Assembly: GCA_030424865.1 (NCBI GenBank)
Contig: JAUHVR010000003.1
Location: forward strand, 248,001-312,000
Source of the DNA: Alphaproteobacteria bacterium
Lineage (GTDB): Bacteria > Pseudomonadota > Alphaproteobacteria > Rhodobacterales > Rhodobacteraceae
Length of the DNA: 64,000 bases
Direction of reading: 5' to 3'
Below, one piece after another: positions 16,949-26,407 of the stretch. Numbering within the stretch: position 1 is the first letter of the stretch; each line of letters opens with the position of its first letter. The notes below the pieces were generated by a model that was not told the origin of the DNA, did no database searches, and worked only from the letters and a program-made list of their open reading frames with translations. Position numbers and translations under genes: made by a program.

Positions 16949-18135
16949 TCGGCTGCCATCCTCATCTGTGCGGGCGCAAGCCGCTGGGCCTGTTGAAACC
17001 GCAGGTTGTCACGCGACAGTTGATCGATCGAGGTCACGCCCATCAGCTTCATGTCGCGCTCGATCTCGGCCCGAAGCAGGCCCAGCGCCCGCTCGACCCC
17101 CGGCTGACCGGCCGCTGCCAGAGCATAAAGATAGCCGCGACCGATCCCCACGGCCTTGGCGCCCAGCGACAGTGCCTTCAGCACATGCGTGCCGCGCTGA
17201 ATGCCGCTGTCCATCATCACGTCGATGCGGTCACCGACGGCGTCCACGATCTCGGCCAGTTGGTCGAAAGGCGTACGCGAACCGTCGAGCTGACGCCCGC
17301 CATGGTTCGACAAAACGATCCCGGTGCAGCCGATCTCGGCGGCGCGGCGCGCGTCCTCGACGGTCATGATGCCCTTGAGGCAGAACTGCCCATCCCATTC
17401 GGCGACCATCTCGGCCACGTCGTCCCAATTCATCGAGGGGTCCAGCATTTCCGTGAAATACCCACCGATCGACGAGGCGCCGCCGCTCATGTCGACGTGG
17501 TCGTCAAGCTGAGGCAGGCGGAACCGTTCGTGGGTCACGTAGTTGATGCCCCACATCGGCTTGATCGCAAACTGGATCATGCCCCCAAGTGTCAGCCGAA
17601 ACGGGATCGAGAACCCGGTCCGCAGATCGCGTTCGCGATTGCCGCCGGTGATGCTGTCGACGGTCAGCATCATCACCTCGACACCCGCCTCTTTGGCGCG
17701 CTGCATCATCGCGCGGTTCAGGCCCCGGTCGCGGTGGAAATAAAACTGATAGACCTGCGGCGTCTGGTGTTTCTTCCGCAACTCCTCGAGCGAAACCGTG
17801 CCGAGCGATGAGACACCGAACATGGTGCCAAATCGCTCGGCTGCGGCCGCCACCGCCCTCTCCCCTTGGTGGTGGAAAAGTCTTTGCAGCGCCGTGGGCG
17901 AGCAATAGACCGGCATGTCCAGCTTCTGACCCATAACGGTTACCGAAAGGTTAACGTCGGACACCCCCGTCAGGACCGAGGGCAGCAGATCGCAGCCCTC
18001 GAACGCCTGGGTGTTGGCGCGGAGGGTGGTTTCATCATCCGCCCCGCCATCGATGTAGTTGAAGATCGGACCGGGCAGACGGCGCTTGGCCAGCGCCCGG
18101 AAGTCCTGAAAGTTGTGACAGTGGTTCAAGCCCAT
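16945..18135 (-). CDS. lldD: FMN-dependent L-lactate dehydrogenase
   Basis: Alpha-hydroxyacid oxidase family enzyme of 396 aa. Family landmarks are FNYIDGGADDE near the N terminus, the FMN-binding Lys in CLKGIMTVEDA, the catalytic His-Gly-Gly-Arg in LSNHGGRQLDGSRTP, and MMDSGIQRGTHVLKALSLGA. It oxidises L-lactate to pyruvate with electrons going to the quinone pool. It is the middle gene of TRAP-lldD-dld, 12 bp after the permease gene. Both enantiomers of lactate can thus be used. Confidence 0.92.
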   Translation of the reverse strand: MGLNHCHNFQDFRALAKRRLPGPIFNYIDGGADDETTLRANTQAFEGCDLLPSVLTGVSDVNLSVTVMGQKLDMPVYCSPTALQRLFHHQGERAVAAAAERFGTMFGVSSLGTVSLEELRKKHQTPQVYQFYFHRDRGLNRAMMQRAKEAGVEVMMLTVDSITGGNRERDLRTGFSIPFRLTLGGMIQFAIKPMWGINYVTHERFRLPQLDDHVDMSGGASSIGGYFTEMLDPSMNWDDVAEMVAEWDGQFCLKGIMTVEDARRAAEIGCTGIVLSNHGGRQLDGSRTPFDQLAEIVDAVGDRIDVMMDSGIQRGTHVLKALSLGAKAVGIGRGYLYALAAAGQPGVERALGLLRAEIERDMKLMGVTSIDQLSRDNLRFQQAQRLAPAQMRMAAE

Positions 18136-18147
18136 GACGCGATCTCC

Positions 18148-20211
18148 TCAGTAGGCCACGGATGGCAGCCAGGTGGCCAGGTGCGGCCAGCTGAAGACCA
18201 GCGCCAGACCCAGAAGCTGCAGCAGGACAAAGGGAATGATGCCCTTGTAGATGTGACCCAGCTTGATCTCGGGCGGGCAGACGCCTTTGAGGTAGAAGAG
18301 CGCAAAGCCAACCGGCGGGGTCAGGAAACTGGTTTGCAGCGTCACGGCCACCAGGATCACAAACCAGATCAGCGCAGGCTCATCCACCACACCGAACCCG
18401 GGGATGTCGATGCCCAGAGAGTTGATCACGGGGCGCATGAGCGGCAGCACGATCAGCGTGATCTCGATCCAGTCCAGCACAAAGCCCAGCAGAAAGACCA
18501 GGGCCAGAATGAAGATCACCGTACCGTTCGGACCAAAACCGGTCGAAGCCACCATGCTCTCGATCAGCTCATCCCCACCCAGCTCGCGCAGGACATAGGA
18601 AAAGACCGTCGCGCCAAGGAAGATCGCAAAGATGTAGGCCGTGGTGTTGAAGGTCGAGACACAGACGTTCCAGAGCTTGGTCAGGTTCAGCTTGCGATAG
18701 CCCAGCGCCAGCGCCGTGGCGCCCAGCGCGCCGATGCCCGAGGCCTCGGTCGGCGTGGTCAGACCCGCGAAGATCGAGCCGAGAACAGCCAGGATCAGCG
18801 CCAGCGTCGGCAGGACGGCGATGGCCACATCCTTGACGGCGGCCCAGTCCGGACGGGTTGCCCCTTCGGGCACCGGTGCGGCGTCGCGGTTCAGCAGGGC
18901 CAGCACAAAGATATAGGTCAGGTACAGCGCGCCGATGATGACACCCGGGAAAACAGCGGCCATGAACAGGTCACCTACGGACAGCGCCATCTGGTCTGCC
19001 ATGATCACCAGCATGATCGACGGCGGTATCAGAATGCCCAGCGTGCCCGAGGCCGACACAACGCCCGCCGCAAGGGACGGCGAATAACGCTGCTGCATCA
19101 TCGAGGGCAGCGACAGCACGCCCAGCAGCACAACCGAGGCGCCGATGATGCCGGTCGAGGCGGCCAGAATGATCCCGATCAGTGTCACCGTGATGGCCAA
19201 CCCTCCGCGCACGGTTCCGAAAAGCCGCTGCATCGAGGTCATCAGACGCTCGGCCACGCCGCTTTCGTCCAGCATTAGCCCCATGAAGATGAACATCGGC
19301 AAGGCCACCAGAACGGCGTTCGACATGGTGGCATAAACGCGGTTCACCACGGCGCCAAGCGTCAGGTAATCAAGTCCAGTAAAGGTGCTTTCCAACCCGG
19401 TCCACAGCATCAGGTCGTTGTCGAAAAGGTAGGCCAGCCCGCAATAGGCCACACCCACGCCCGCCAGCACCCAGGCCACCGGGTAACCGGTGAAGAGCAG
19501 CGCGATAAAGGTCAGGAACATGGCGATGACCAGCTTTTCCTCGGTCGTTTCCACCAGGAAGGTCAGGCCCACGGTGATCGCGGCAAAGATGCCCAGCATC
19601 AGCAGGACACGACGCAGTTTCAGCCCCTCGGCCTCTTCCGCCGGTGCGACCCAAAGCGCATGCAGGTCGTGCAGCAGGCGTGCCACGGCGGCCAGCGCCA
19701 GCAGGACAAAGCTGATCGGGATGACGGCCTTGAAGGCCCAGCGCGCCGGCAGGCCTGTCGGGCTGTCCGAGCTCTCGTTCACGCGGAAGCTGTCGTAGAA
19801 ATAGTCGTACCCCTGATCGATCATCAGGTAGATGAAAGGGGTCAAAAGGGTCAGAATGCCCAGGATCTCGATCAGGCGCTGCGTGCGGCGCGACAGGTTC
19901 ATGTGCAGGACGTCAACACGCACGTGGCTGTCGGTGACCAGCGCATAGGAAATGCCGATCATGGTCACCAGACCGTAGAAATGCCACTGGATCTCGTCCA
20001 GCTTGGGGTAGTTCTGGTTGAACAGGTACCGCAGCGCCACCTGGCTGAAGATTGCGGCCATCAACAGGACATTGGCCCACATGACCACTTGGCCCACGGC
20101 CTTGACGCCCGTGTCGATGGCGACGGCGATGGGCTGTTTGTCCGTTTCGGGATGTTCGAGGATGTGCTCGTATGTCTCGATCGGGTCGTTTTGCGAAATG
20201 TCGGTCGGCAT
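18148..20211 (-). CDS. Fused TRAP transporter permease (DctQ-DctM)
   Basis: Single protein of 687 aa joining both TRAP membrane subunits. Residues about 30-190 form the four-helix DctQ-like part (YALVTDSHVRVDVLHMNLS is the small-subunit signature) and about 200-687 the DctM-like part with many helices (GIIGASVVLLGVLSLP, SGTLGILIPPSIMLVI, TPPVGFALFYLKGVCPPEI). Such fusions are common in the large TakP/DctP7-type TRAP systems. Its gene follows the receptor gene and precedes both lactate dehydrogenase genes, so lactate is the likely cargo. Confidence 0.88.
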   Translation of the reverse strand: MPTDISQNDPIETYEHILEHPETDKQPIAVAIDTGVKAVGQVVMWANVLLMAAIFSQVALRYLFNQNYPKLDEIQWHFYGLVTMIGISYALVTDSHVRVDVLHMNLSRRTQRLIEILGILTLLTPFIYLMIDQGYDYFYDSFRVNESSDSPTGLPARWAFKAVIPISFVLLALAAVARLLHDLHALWVAPAEEAEGLKLRRVLLMLGIFAAITVGLTFLVETTEEKLVIAMFLTFIALLFTGYPVAWVLAGVGVAYCGLAYLFDNDLMLWTGLESTFTGLDYLTLGAVVNRVYATMSNAVLVALPMFIFMGLMLDESGVAERLMTSMQRLFGTVRGGLAITVTLIGIILAASTGIIGASVVLLGVLSLPSMMQQRYSPSLAAGVVSASGTLGILIPPSIMLVIMADQMALSVGDLFMAAVFPGVIIGALYLTYIFVLALLNRDAAPVPEGATRPDWAAVKDVAIAVLPTLALILAVLGSIFAGLTTPTEASGIGALGATALALGYRKLNLTKLWNVCVSTFNTTAYIFAIFLGATVFSYVLRELGGDELIESMVASTGFGPNGTVIFILALVFLLGFVLDWIEITLIVLPLMRPVINSLGIDIPGFGVVDEPALIWFVILVAVTLQTSFLTPPVGFALFYLKGVCPPEIKLGHIYKGIIPFVLLQLLGLALVFSWPHLATWLPSVAY

Positions 20212-20297
20212 GAGAGGTCTCCTCCTCCGGGGTGAACTGGCCCGCTTGGCTGCCCGCGATGCCCGGGCGTGAAATCAAATGCTTTGGGATGTTGGAC

Positions 20298-20321
20298 CGG
20301 GGCGGATCAACGTCCGCCCCG
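20298..20321 (-). promoter_or_regulatory. Intercistronic hairpin between TRAP receptor and permease genes
   Basis: CGGGGCGGA and TCCGCCCCG pair perfectly (9 bp) around a 6-base loop. No T-run follows in the direction of transcription, so it more probably stabilises the upstream receptor mRNA or attenuates read-through than fully terminates. Confidence 0.5.
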
Positions 20322-20368
20322 ATCGGTGGGTCCGCGCGCTACAGGGAGGATGCGCGCGGGCCTGTGCC

Positions 20369-21451
20369 TTAGTTCTTTTTGACGCCCACGTTGACGTAGC
20401 CACCGGTGCGCGGCAGGAAGGCGTTCGATTTCCAGACATCGTATTCCGACCGGAATTCGTTCAGATCGGCCAGGACCTTGGCGAAGAATTCATTCTTCGA
20501 GGCCTCTTCGGCTGCCACTTCGCTCCAGGTCGCGCGGAAGACTTCCAGCATCTCGGGCGACCATTGCACCATCGTGACGCCGTTGTTTTCGATGTTGTCG
20601 ATCAGCGCCGAGGCCTGGATCGCTTCGCCTTCGGCAAAGCTGTCGGCCATCGAGGCCTTGCAGGCGTTGGCAATGATCGCCTTGTGCTGGTCCGAGGCTT
20701 CGTTCCAGACGTCCTTGTTGATCAGAAGTTCAAAGACGGTCGCCTGCTGGTGCCATCCGGGGAAGTAGTTGAACTTTACCAGCTTGTGGAAGCCCAGACG
20801 CGCGTCGATGGCGGGCATCGAAAACTCGGTTGCGTCGATGGCACCCTTTTCCAGTGCCGGGAAGATCTCGCCGCCCGGCAGCAGCGACGTCGCCACGCCC
20901 AGCTTCTGCATGACCTTGCCGCCCAGACCGAAGAAGCGCATCTTCAGACCTTCCAGGTCCTCGACACCGGCGATTTCCTTGGCGAACCAGCCCGAGGTTT
21001 CAGGGGCAATCACGGCGCAGGGGATGACTTTGACGTTGTAACCCGCCTGATCGTACATCTCTTGGTACAGGGTCAGACCGTTGCCGTAGTAGAGCCAGGC
21101 CATGTATTCACCGGCTTCCGGGCCGAAAGGCACAGCGGAAAACAGCGGTGCGGCCGGGATCTTGCCGGCCCAGTAGCCCGCAGTGGTGTAGCCCGAGTTG
21201 ATCTTGCCCGACGACACGGCGTCCAGAATCTCGAACGGGGGCACCAGCTTGCCCGGCTCATAGACCTTCATCTTGAGCGTGCCGCCCGACATCAGGTGCA
21301 CCTGCTCGGCCACGCGCGGGATCGGCGAGCCCAGACCCGGCAGCGCGGTCGAGAATGCAATCGGGGTCTTCAGCAGAAGCTTGTCCTTGGCGACCACCGG
21401 TGCCGCCATCAGCGATGCGGCAACTGCCACACTGGTCAGAAGTTTCTTCAT
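20369..21451 (-). CDS. TRAP transporter substrate-binding protein, probably for lactate
   Basis: Periplasmic receptor of 360 aa with a signal peptide ending VVAKDK. It belongs to the TakP/TTHA0766 branch of DctP proteins, recognised from SGYTTAGYWAGKIPAAPLFSAVPFG-like spacing, GLKMRFFGLGGKVMQKLG and EFSMPAIDARLGFHK. TTHA0766 of Thermus binds calcium lactate, and here the gene is followed by both lactate dehydrogenases, so lactate is the inferred ligand. The ATG with GGAGGAGA upstream is used. Transcription starts downstream of a double LldR-like operator. Confidence 0.85.
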   Translation of the reverse strand: MKKLLTSVAVAASLMAAPVVAKDKLLLKTPIAFSTALPGLGSPIPRVAEQVHLMSGGTLKMKVYEPGKLVPPFEILDAVSSGKINSGYTTAGYWAGKIPAAPLFSAVPFGPEAGEYMAWLYYGNGLTLYQEMYDQAGYNVKVIPCAVIAPETSGWFAKEIAGVEDLEGLKMRFFGLGGKVMQKLGVATSLLPGGEIFPALEKGAIDATEFSMPAIDARLGFHKLVKFNYFPGWHQQATVFELLINKDVWNEASDQHKAIIANACKASMADSFAEGEAIQASALIDNIENNGVTMVQWSPEMLEVFRATWSEVAAEEASKNEFFAKVLADLNEFRSEYDVWKSNAFLPRTGGYVNVGVKKN

Positions 21452-21490
21452 GGGTGTCTCCTCCAAGACTGTTGGCCCTTTCGGACCACT

Positions 21491-21507
21491 GGTAAATTTA
21501 ATTTACC
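21491..21507. promoter_or_regulatory. LldR-like operator, site 1
   Basis: GGTAAAT-TTA-ATTTACC is a perfect 7-bp inverted repeat with a 3-bp spacer, located 40 bp upstream of the TRAP receptor start. The GGT-N-ACC form fits FadR/PdhR/LldR-type regulators. Confidence 0.65.
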
Positions 21508-21519
21508 TTACCTTTGTGA

Positions 21520-21536
21520 GGTAAAATTAGTTTACC
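21520..21536. promoter_or_regulatory. LldR-like operator, site 2
   Basis: GGTAAAA-TTA-GTTTACC repeats site 1 with one mismatch between arms. The two centres are 29 bp apart, close to three helical turns, so two dimers could bind the same face cooperatively. Confidence 0.6.
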
Positions 21537-21750
21537 AGTCAATACGGTGCGACAATCGGTGCCAAATCTCAGGGTTTCTGGGTATTTCGCCGTCATCCGG
21601 CAAAAATCCGCAAAAAATGGACACTGGGATGTGTTTTTTTCAATGAATTCAGAACAGCGCCTATGAACTTACAGCTTGATCCAAACCGCCCAGTGGTTAT
21701 CTTTGTTGACCATGAGAGCCTTTGGCTCGGGAAACCAAGGTAACCGCCCC

Positions 21751-22524
21751 ATGTCCAAACCAACGCTTTTTGAGCCCATCGGTCACGAATCGGTCGCGGA
21801 TGCGGCGGTTGCCCAGGTCGAAGATCTGATCGCCTCTGGCATCTTGCGGCAGGGGCGCAAATTGCCCTCCGAGCGTGAACTGTCCGAGATGTTGGGCATC
21901 TCGCGCCCGAAGCTGCGCGAAGCGCTGCACGTGCTCGAAGAACGCGGGCTTGTCACGACACGGCATGGCGAGGGCACTTTTGTCGCCGCGCTGACCGGTC
22001 AAGCCATGCTTCCCGCGCTATTGGCGCTTTATGGTCGCCACGAACCTGCGTTCTTCGATTATCTGGAGTACCGCCGAGAGCAGGAAATCTTTGCTGCGGG
22101 ACTTGCTGCCGAGCGGGCAACCCAGACCGACAAGGACAGGCTGTCCGGCATCCTGGACGACATGCAATCCGCCTGGGACGCCAAGGACTATGAGGCCGAG
22201 CGCAATGCGGATCACGCCCTGCACTCGGCGATTGTGGACGCCAGCCAGAACGCCACCCTGATCCACGTCATGGCCTCGATTTATGAACTCACGCAACAAG
22301 GGGTGTTCTACAACCGCGATTTTCTGAAATCGATCGATGGATCGGGCAAGACGCTGTTGCAGCAGCATCTAGCCTTGGGCAACGCCGTGATCGAGGGCGA
22401 TGTGGACGCGGCAAAACAGGCTGCGAAACAGCATATCGATTTTGTTGAACGCTCGTTTCGCACAGGCATAGAACAGCAGCGCCGCGAGATCCTGGCTCAG
22501 AAACGCCGTTTGTTGACCGACTAG
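21751..22524 (+). CDS. lldR: GntR-family (FadR/PdhR-type) regulator, LldR-like
   Basis: Regulator of 257 aa. The N-terminal helix-turn-helix reads LPSERELSEMLGISRPKLREAL, with the wing GLVTTRHGEGTFV. A helical FCD-type effector domain with Asp/His metal candidates (ERNADHALHSAIV) follows. It is divergent from the lactate operon and two palindromes lie between them. The family member LldR/LctR represses lactate use and is released by lactate, and this is the natural inference here. The ATG after AAGG is taken; an ATG 39 bp earlier is in frame. Confidence 0.82.
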   Translation: MSKPTLFEPIGHESVADAAVAQVEDLIASGILRQGRKLPSERELSEMLGISRPKLREALHVLEERGLVTTRHGEGTFVAALTGQAMLPALLALYGRHEPAFFDYLEYRREQEIFAAGLAAERATQTDKDRLSGILDDMQSAWDAKDYEAERNADHALHSAIVDASQNATLIHVMASIYELTQQGVFYNRDFLKSIDGSGKTLLQQHLALGNAVIEGDVDAAKQAAKQHIDFVERSFRTGIEQQRREILAQKRRLLTD

Positions 22525-22645
22525 GCATCATGCACGCGCCCTCGGGCATGGCGTCCGGCGCACCTCGGTTCGCGCCGAATTGGATGTCTGGCTGACCCAC
22601 GCCCGCGTCAGGGGCTATTGCGCCGTTCATATAGGCTCGCGAGGG

Positions 22646-25600
22646 CTATAGAACAAAATCGAATTGGTTCAGCGCCAGATCGCCGTTCAGGCGCAGGATG
22701 GCCTCGTGATCGGCGTCGTCGTCGTTGTCTATGTACACAGTTGTCATGAACCCGGATGCGAAACGGATCAGATCCGTGGTCGTGGTGACCTCATAGCGGA
22801 TCTGACCGACATCCGAGGCGGTAAAGGCGTTGGTGCCTATGAACGTGAAACTGTTGTTTCCCGCCGCCGTAGTACTGGCATCGATGCGCGACAGGTCGAT
22901 CAGGTCGTCGAGCCGATCAAAATCCGTGATTGTATCGTTCAGATGGGTGATTGCATCGAACTGAAAGATATCGTCATCGGCTCCGCCCTCCAAAAGATCG
23001 CCTGAAGTTCCCCCAATGATCGTGTCATTCCCGGCACCGCCCCAGATTCGGTCGTGTCCACTTTCGCCACTCAGAAAGTCGTCACCAGCGCCACCCTTCA
23101 GGTTATCGGTGGCGTCACCGCCAAACAGCGCGTCATCCCCGTCGCCGCCATACAACCCATCGAAGCCGCCTCGGCCATAAATCGTGTCATTCCCGCCGAA
23201 CGCAAAAATCTGGTTGGTGCCGTCAGACCCTGACAGCCAGTCGCCATGAGGGCTTCCATCGATATTTTCGATGTTGCGGATCAGATGGTTGCCGGTGACT
23301 GTATACTGAACCGTCGTCCGCCCCAGATCGATCACGACCGGGTTGTCTCTACCGACCACCAGTCTGTCAACGCCATCTCCGCCATCCAGTGTAGAGTTTC
23401 CAGGAGACAGGCGAATACCGTCATTCCCACCTTCGCCAAACACCTGGTCGTTGCCGCCATTGCCATTGAGGTTGTCCCCGCCGTCGCCCCCGCGCAGGAT
23501 GTTGGCCTCGGAGTTTCCAGTCAGCGAGTCGCCTACCGAAGACCCCTGTATGTTTTCGACGTTTTGCACATTGCGGCCTGACAGGTCCACGGAAGCGCCT
23601 GTTGAGGACAGGTAGATCCAGTCAATCCCGTCGCCCCCATCGATGGTGTCGGTGTTGGTGATCTCGTAGAACCCGTCGTTGCCCCCGCCGCCCCTCAAGA
23701 TGTCATTGCCATCCCCAAACAGAACATCGTTGCCAAATCCACCCTCCAAGATATCGCGACCGTCGCCGCCGCGCAGAGTGTCGTTGCCCGCATTGCCGCG
23801 CAGGACGTTGCCCTGAGCGCTCCCATAGATCAGGTCGTTCCCGATGCCACCGGAAACATTGTTGATATTCGTAATGGTATCCGTGCCGTAGCCGGTGCTT
23901 TGCGCGAAGGTATAGCTCAGGTTCACCCAGATCCCCACGCTGCCCCCGACCATTAGCCAGTTGTATCCGCTGCCGCCGTCGATGATGTCATCGCCCGCGT
24001 CCGCATAGATCTGATCGTTGCCCCCTTGGCCCAGCAGCGTGTCGTTGCCCGCCCCCCCGAACAGGCGGTCATGGCCAAATCCGCCGCGCAGTTCATTGTC
24101 TGCCGTGTCTCCGGTCAACGTATCGTTGCCGGTCCCGCCCTCGACATGCTCGATCCCGGTAATCTGGTCAGTGCCGTGGCCGGTGTCATAGGCCGAGATC
24201 AGGGCCAGGTTGATCGTGGCGGCCATTGAACCCGTCACGCGCAGCCAATCCTCGCCCGCGCCGCCATCGACTGTGTCGTCCCCAAGCCCAGCGTCGATGT
24301 CGTCGTTGCCGTCATGGCCCCAGATCCGGTCGTCACCTTCGCCGCCGATCAGCGTGTCGTTGTCAGGGCCGCCATAGATCACGTCATTGCCGCCCCGCCC
24401 GTCAATATGGTCTGCGCCCGCATTGCCGAGAAAGACATTCACACCGGCGTCACCCAGCAGAACGTCCCCTGCCGTGGACCCGAACAGGTTCTCGATATTG
24501 CTCAGGCGGTCCAGCCCAAACCCGGTGTCCTGCGCGATTGCAATCGCAAGGTCCACCGTGGCGGCGACCGCGCCGGTGACGTAGAACCAGTCGCTGCCGT
24601 CCCCGCCATCCATGATGTCATTTCCAAGGTCGGCGTAGAGCCTGTCTCCGCCCGCGCCGCCGATCAGCCGGTCGTTGTCGGCACCGCCGAAAAGATAGTC
24701 CTCGCCCTCGCCGCCTTTGATGATGTCGTTGCCCTCCCGGCCATACAGCCGGTCGTTGCCATCGTTCCCATCCAGACGGTTTGTCCCGGCGTCGCCGTGC
24801 ATGATGTCCCAACCGGACCCGCCCGAGACGTTCTGGATGTTGGTGATCCTGTCCTGTCCGAAGCCCGTGTTCTGTGCGGTGGTGACGGACAGATCGACCG
24901 TCAGTGCGCGGGTGTCCCGGACGTACAGCCAATCCGACCCGGTGCCGCCATCCAGATGATCGTCGCCGGTGTCGGCATAAAGGATATCGCTGCCGTCCAC
25001 GCCGTGCAGCGTGTCGTTGCCGTCACCGCCTTTTAGCCAGTTCCGGCTGGCTGTGCCGCCAAGCGAGTCATCACCCGTGCCGCCCGAGACGGCCTCGATC
25101 CGTTGAATGCTGTCGGTCCCATACCCGGTGGCCTGCGGCCCCGTCACGGACAGGTCGATCGTGGCCCCGGTGGACCCGGCCACAAAAAGCCAATCCAGCC
25201 CGCCGCCGCCATCAATGACGTCGTTCCCGGCATCGGCAAACAGCGTGTCCCGACCCCCACGCCCAAACAGCTGATCGTCGCCCAGATTGCCGCGAAGCTG
25301 GTTGGCATTCGCGTCACCCCGCAGGGTGTCGTTTCCGGTACCGCCCGAGAGGTTCTCGATATCGGTGATGAGGTCCGTGCCATAGCCCGTCGCCTGGCTT
25401 CCGGTCAGGGCCAGATCGATCAGTGCATTTGCCGCGCCCTTGACCAGCACCCAATCCACCCCCGCGCCGCCATTCAGGGTGTCATCACCCGCATCAAGAC
25501 CAAGCCGGTCGTTGCCGTCCCGCCCGATCAGCTGATCGTTCCCGTCCCGGCCCAGCAGCACATTGGCGTGCTGATCGCCCTGCAGTGTGTCGTCACCAGA

Positions 25601-26407
25601 GTTGCCGTCGATGTTTTCGATCCCGATCAGCGTGTCCGCGCCATAGCCAAAGTTCTGCGCGCCGGTAATGGCCAGATCGACGGCGCTGCCGAGGGATTTG
25701 GTCAGGACAAGCCAGTCGCTGCCCTCGCCGCCGTCCAGCTCATCGTTCCCGCCCGCGGCGAACATCCGGTCATTGCCGGCTTCGCCCTGAACGGAATCGT
25801 TGCCAGTTCCGTCATGCAGCGCGTCGTCATCCGCGCCGCCGACCAGTGTGTCGTCGCCTCGGCCGCCATAAAGCGTGTCGTGCCCCTCGTCCCCGATCAG
25901 GAAGTCGTTGCCGTCCTTCCCGTACATCAGATCGCGGCCCCCGTAGCCCCGCGCCACATCATCCGCGCCGCTGAGGATGAACAGGTCGTCCGAGTTGAAG
26001 ATCATGTTGACGTAAAGCGAGATGTCATCGGACAAGGACGACGTCTGCGTCACCTGCATCAAGGGCCCCGCACCCACGGCAATCTCGGTAATCGCGTATT
26101 GCAGAACGTTTGCGTTGTCGTAGGTCACGATGGCCTCGACCGGGCCATTCGACGGGCGACCATTGAAGGAGAAACCCAATCCGTTGCCAGCCAGAACCGT
26201 GTTGAAGAAATCGCCGGATTCGTCATCCCGCCATTGGATGCGGTAATGGCTTCCGTAGGTCTGGCCATCGAACGAAAATGACTGAGACCAAAAGGTCTGA
26301 TCATTGTAATTGTTGTTGTAGAAATCGCTCAGATCGTCGAAACGGAACACCCCGCTGACGGATGGGTCCTGATATCGAAACTCGGTGTTGGCTACAAACT
26401 TGGCCAT
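22646..26407 (-). CDS. Giant RTX (hemolysin-type calcium-binding repeat) protein
   Basis: Predicted type I-secreted protein of 1253 aa. Residues 1-145 form an unrecognised N-terminal domain rich in aromatic residues. From about 145 there are dozens of GGxGxDxLx nonapeptides, which fold as calcium-binding beta-rolls. Between residues 230 and about 1060 these alternate with nine copies of a bridge module (pattern DWL..DL..TG..TGYGTD.I..IEN..GGTGNDTL.GD). The last 110 residues (DDDIFQFDAITHLNDTITDF onward) match the serralysin-type C-terminal region and end hydrophobically (QFDFVL), as secretion signals do. No catalytic domain is recognisable; adhesion or surface-layer roles are possible. An ATG with AAAGGGG upstream is chosen. 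No type I exporter genes are nearby. Confidence 0.88.
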   Translation of the reverse strand: MAKFVANTEFRYQDPSVSGVFRFDDLSDFYNNNYNDQTFWSQSFSFDGQTYGSHYRIQWRDDESGDFFNTVLAGNGLGFSFNGRPSNGPVEAIVTYDNANVLQYAITEIAVGAGPLMQVTQTSSLSDDISLYVNMIFNSDDLFILSGADDVARGYGGRDLMYGKDGNDFLIGDEGHDTLYGGRGDDTLVGGADDDALHDGTGNDSVQGEAGNDRMFAAGGNDELDGGEGSDWLVLTKSLGSAVDLAITGAQNFGYGADTLIGIENIDGNSGDDTLQGDQHANVLLGRDGNDQLIGRDGNDRLGLDAGDDTLNGGAGVDWVLVKGAANALIDLALTGSQATGYGTDLITDIENLSGGTGNDTLRGDANANQLRGNLGDDQLFGRGGRDTLFADAGNDVIDGGGGLDWLFVAGSTGATIDLSVTGPQATGYGTDSIQRIEAVSGGTGDDSLGGTASRNWLKGGDGNDTLHGVDGSDILYADTGDDHLDGGTGSDWLYVRDTRALTVDLSVTTAQNTGFGQDRITNIQNVSGGSGWDIMHGDAGTNRLDGNDGNDRLYGREGNDIIKGGEGEDYLFGGADNDRLIGGAGGDRLYADLGNDIMDGGDGSDWFYVTGAVAATVDLAIAIAQDTGFGLDRLSNIENLFGSTAGDVLLGDAGVNVFLGNAGADHIDGRGGNDVIYGGPDNDTLIGGEGDDRIWGHDGNDDIDAGLGDDTVDGGAGEDWLRVTGSMAATINLALISAYDTGHGTDQITGIEHVEGGTGNDTLTGDTADNELRGGFGHDRLFGGAGNDTLLGQGGNDQIYADAGDDIIDGGSGYNWLMVGGSVGIWVNLSYTFAQSTGYGTDTITNINNVSGGIGNDLIYGSAQGNVLRGNAGNDTLRGGDGRDILEGGFGNDVLFGDGNDILRGGGGNDGFYEITNTDTIDGGDGIDWIYLSSTGASVDLSGRNVQNVENIQGSSVGDSLTGNSEANILRGGDGGDNLNGNGGNDQVFGEGGNDGIRLSPGNSTLDGGDGVDRLVVGRDNPVVIDLGRTTVQYTVTGNHLIRNIENIDGSPHGDWLSGSDGTNQIFAFGGNDTIYGRGGFDGLYGGDGDDALFGGDATDNLKGGAGDDFLSGESGHDRIWGGAGNDTIIGGTSGDLLEGGADDDIFQFDAITHLNDTITDFDRLDDLIDLSRIDASTTAAGNNSFTFIGTNAFTASDVGQIRYEVTTTTDLIRFASGFMTTVYIDNDDDADHEAILRLNGDLALNQFDFVL
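23225..25720 (-). repeat. Nine-copy long super-repeat within the RTX gene
   Basis: Copies of the bridge module begin at residues 230, 317, 404, 491, 605, 719, 815, 928 and 1013. The spacings are 87, 87, 87, 114, 114, 96, 113 and 85 residues. The first six equal 87 plus 0, 0, 0, 27, 27 and 9, so growth has occurred in whole 9-residue RTX turns. Copy 8 is shortened in its bridge part. Confidence 0.8.

Noticed and set aside
23225-25720. Regular repeats that could suggest a CRISPR array or satellite
   Set aside because: The repeats are in frame, diverged and encode RTX nonapeptides and bridge modules; no short identical repeats with unique spacers exist.
25103-26281. Long open frame (392 codons) antisense to the RTX gene
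   Set aside because: It mirrors the repetitive RTX coding sequence on the other strand, shows no family motif and is a by-product of the GC-rich repeat.
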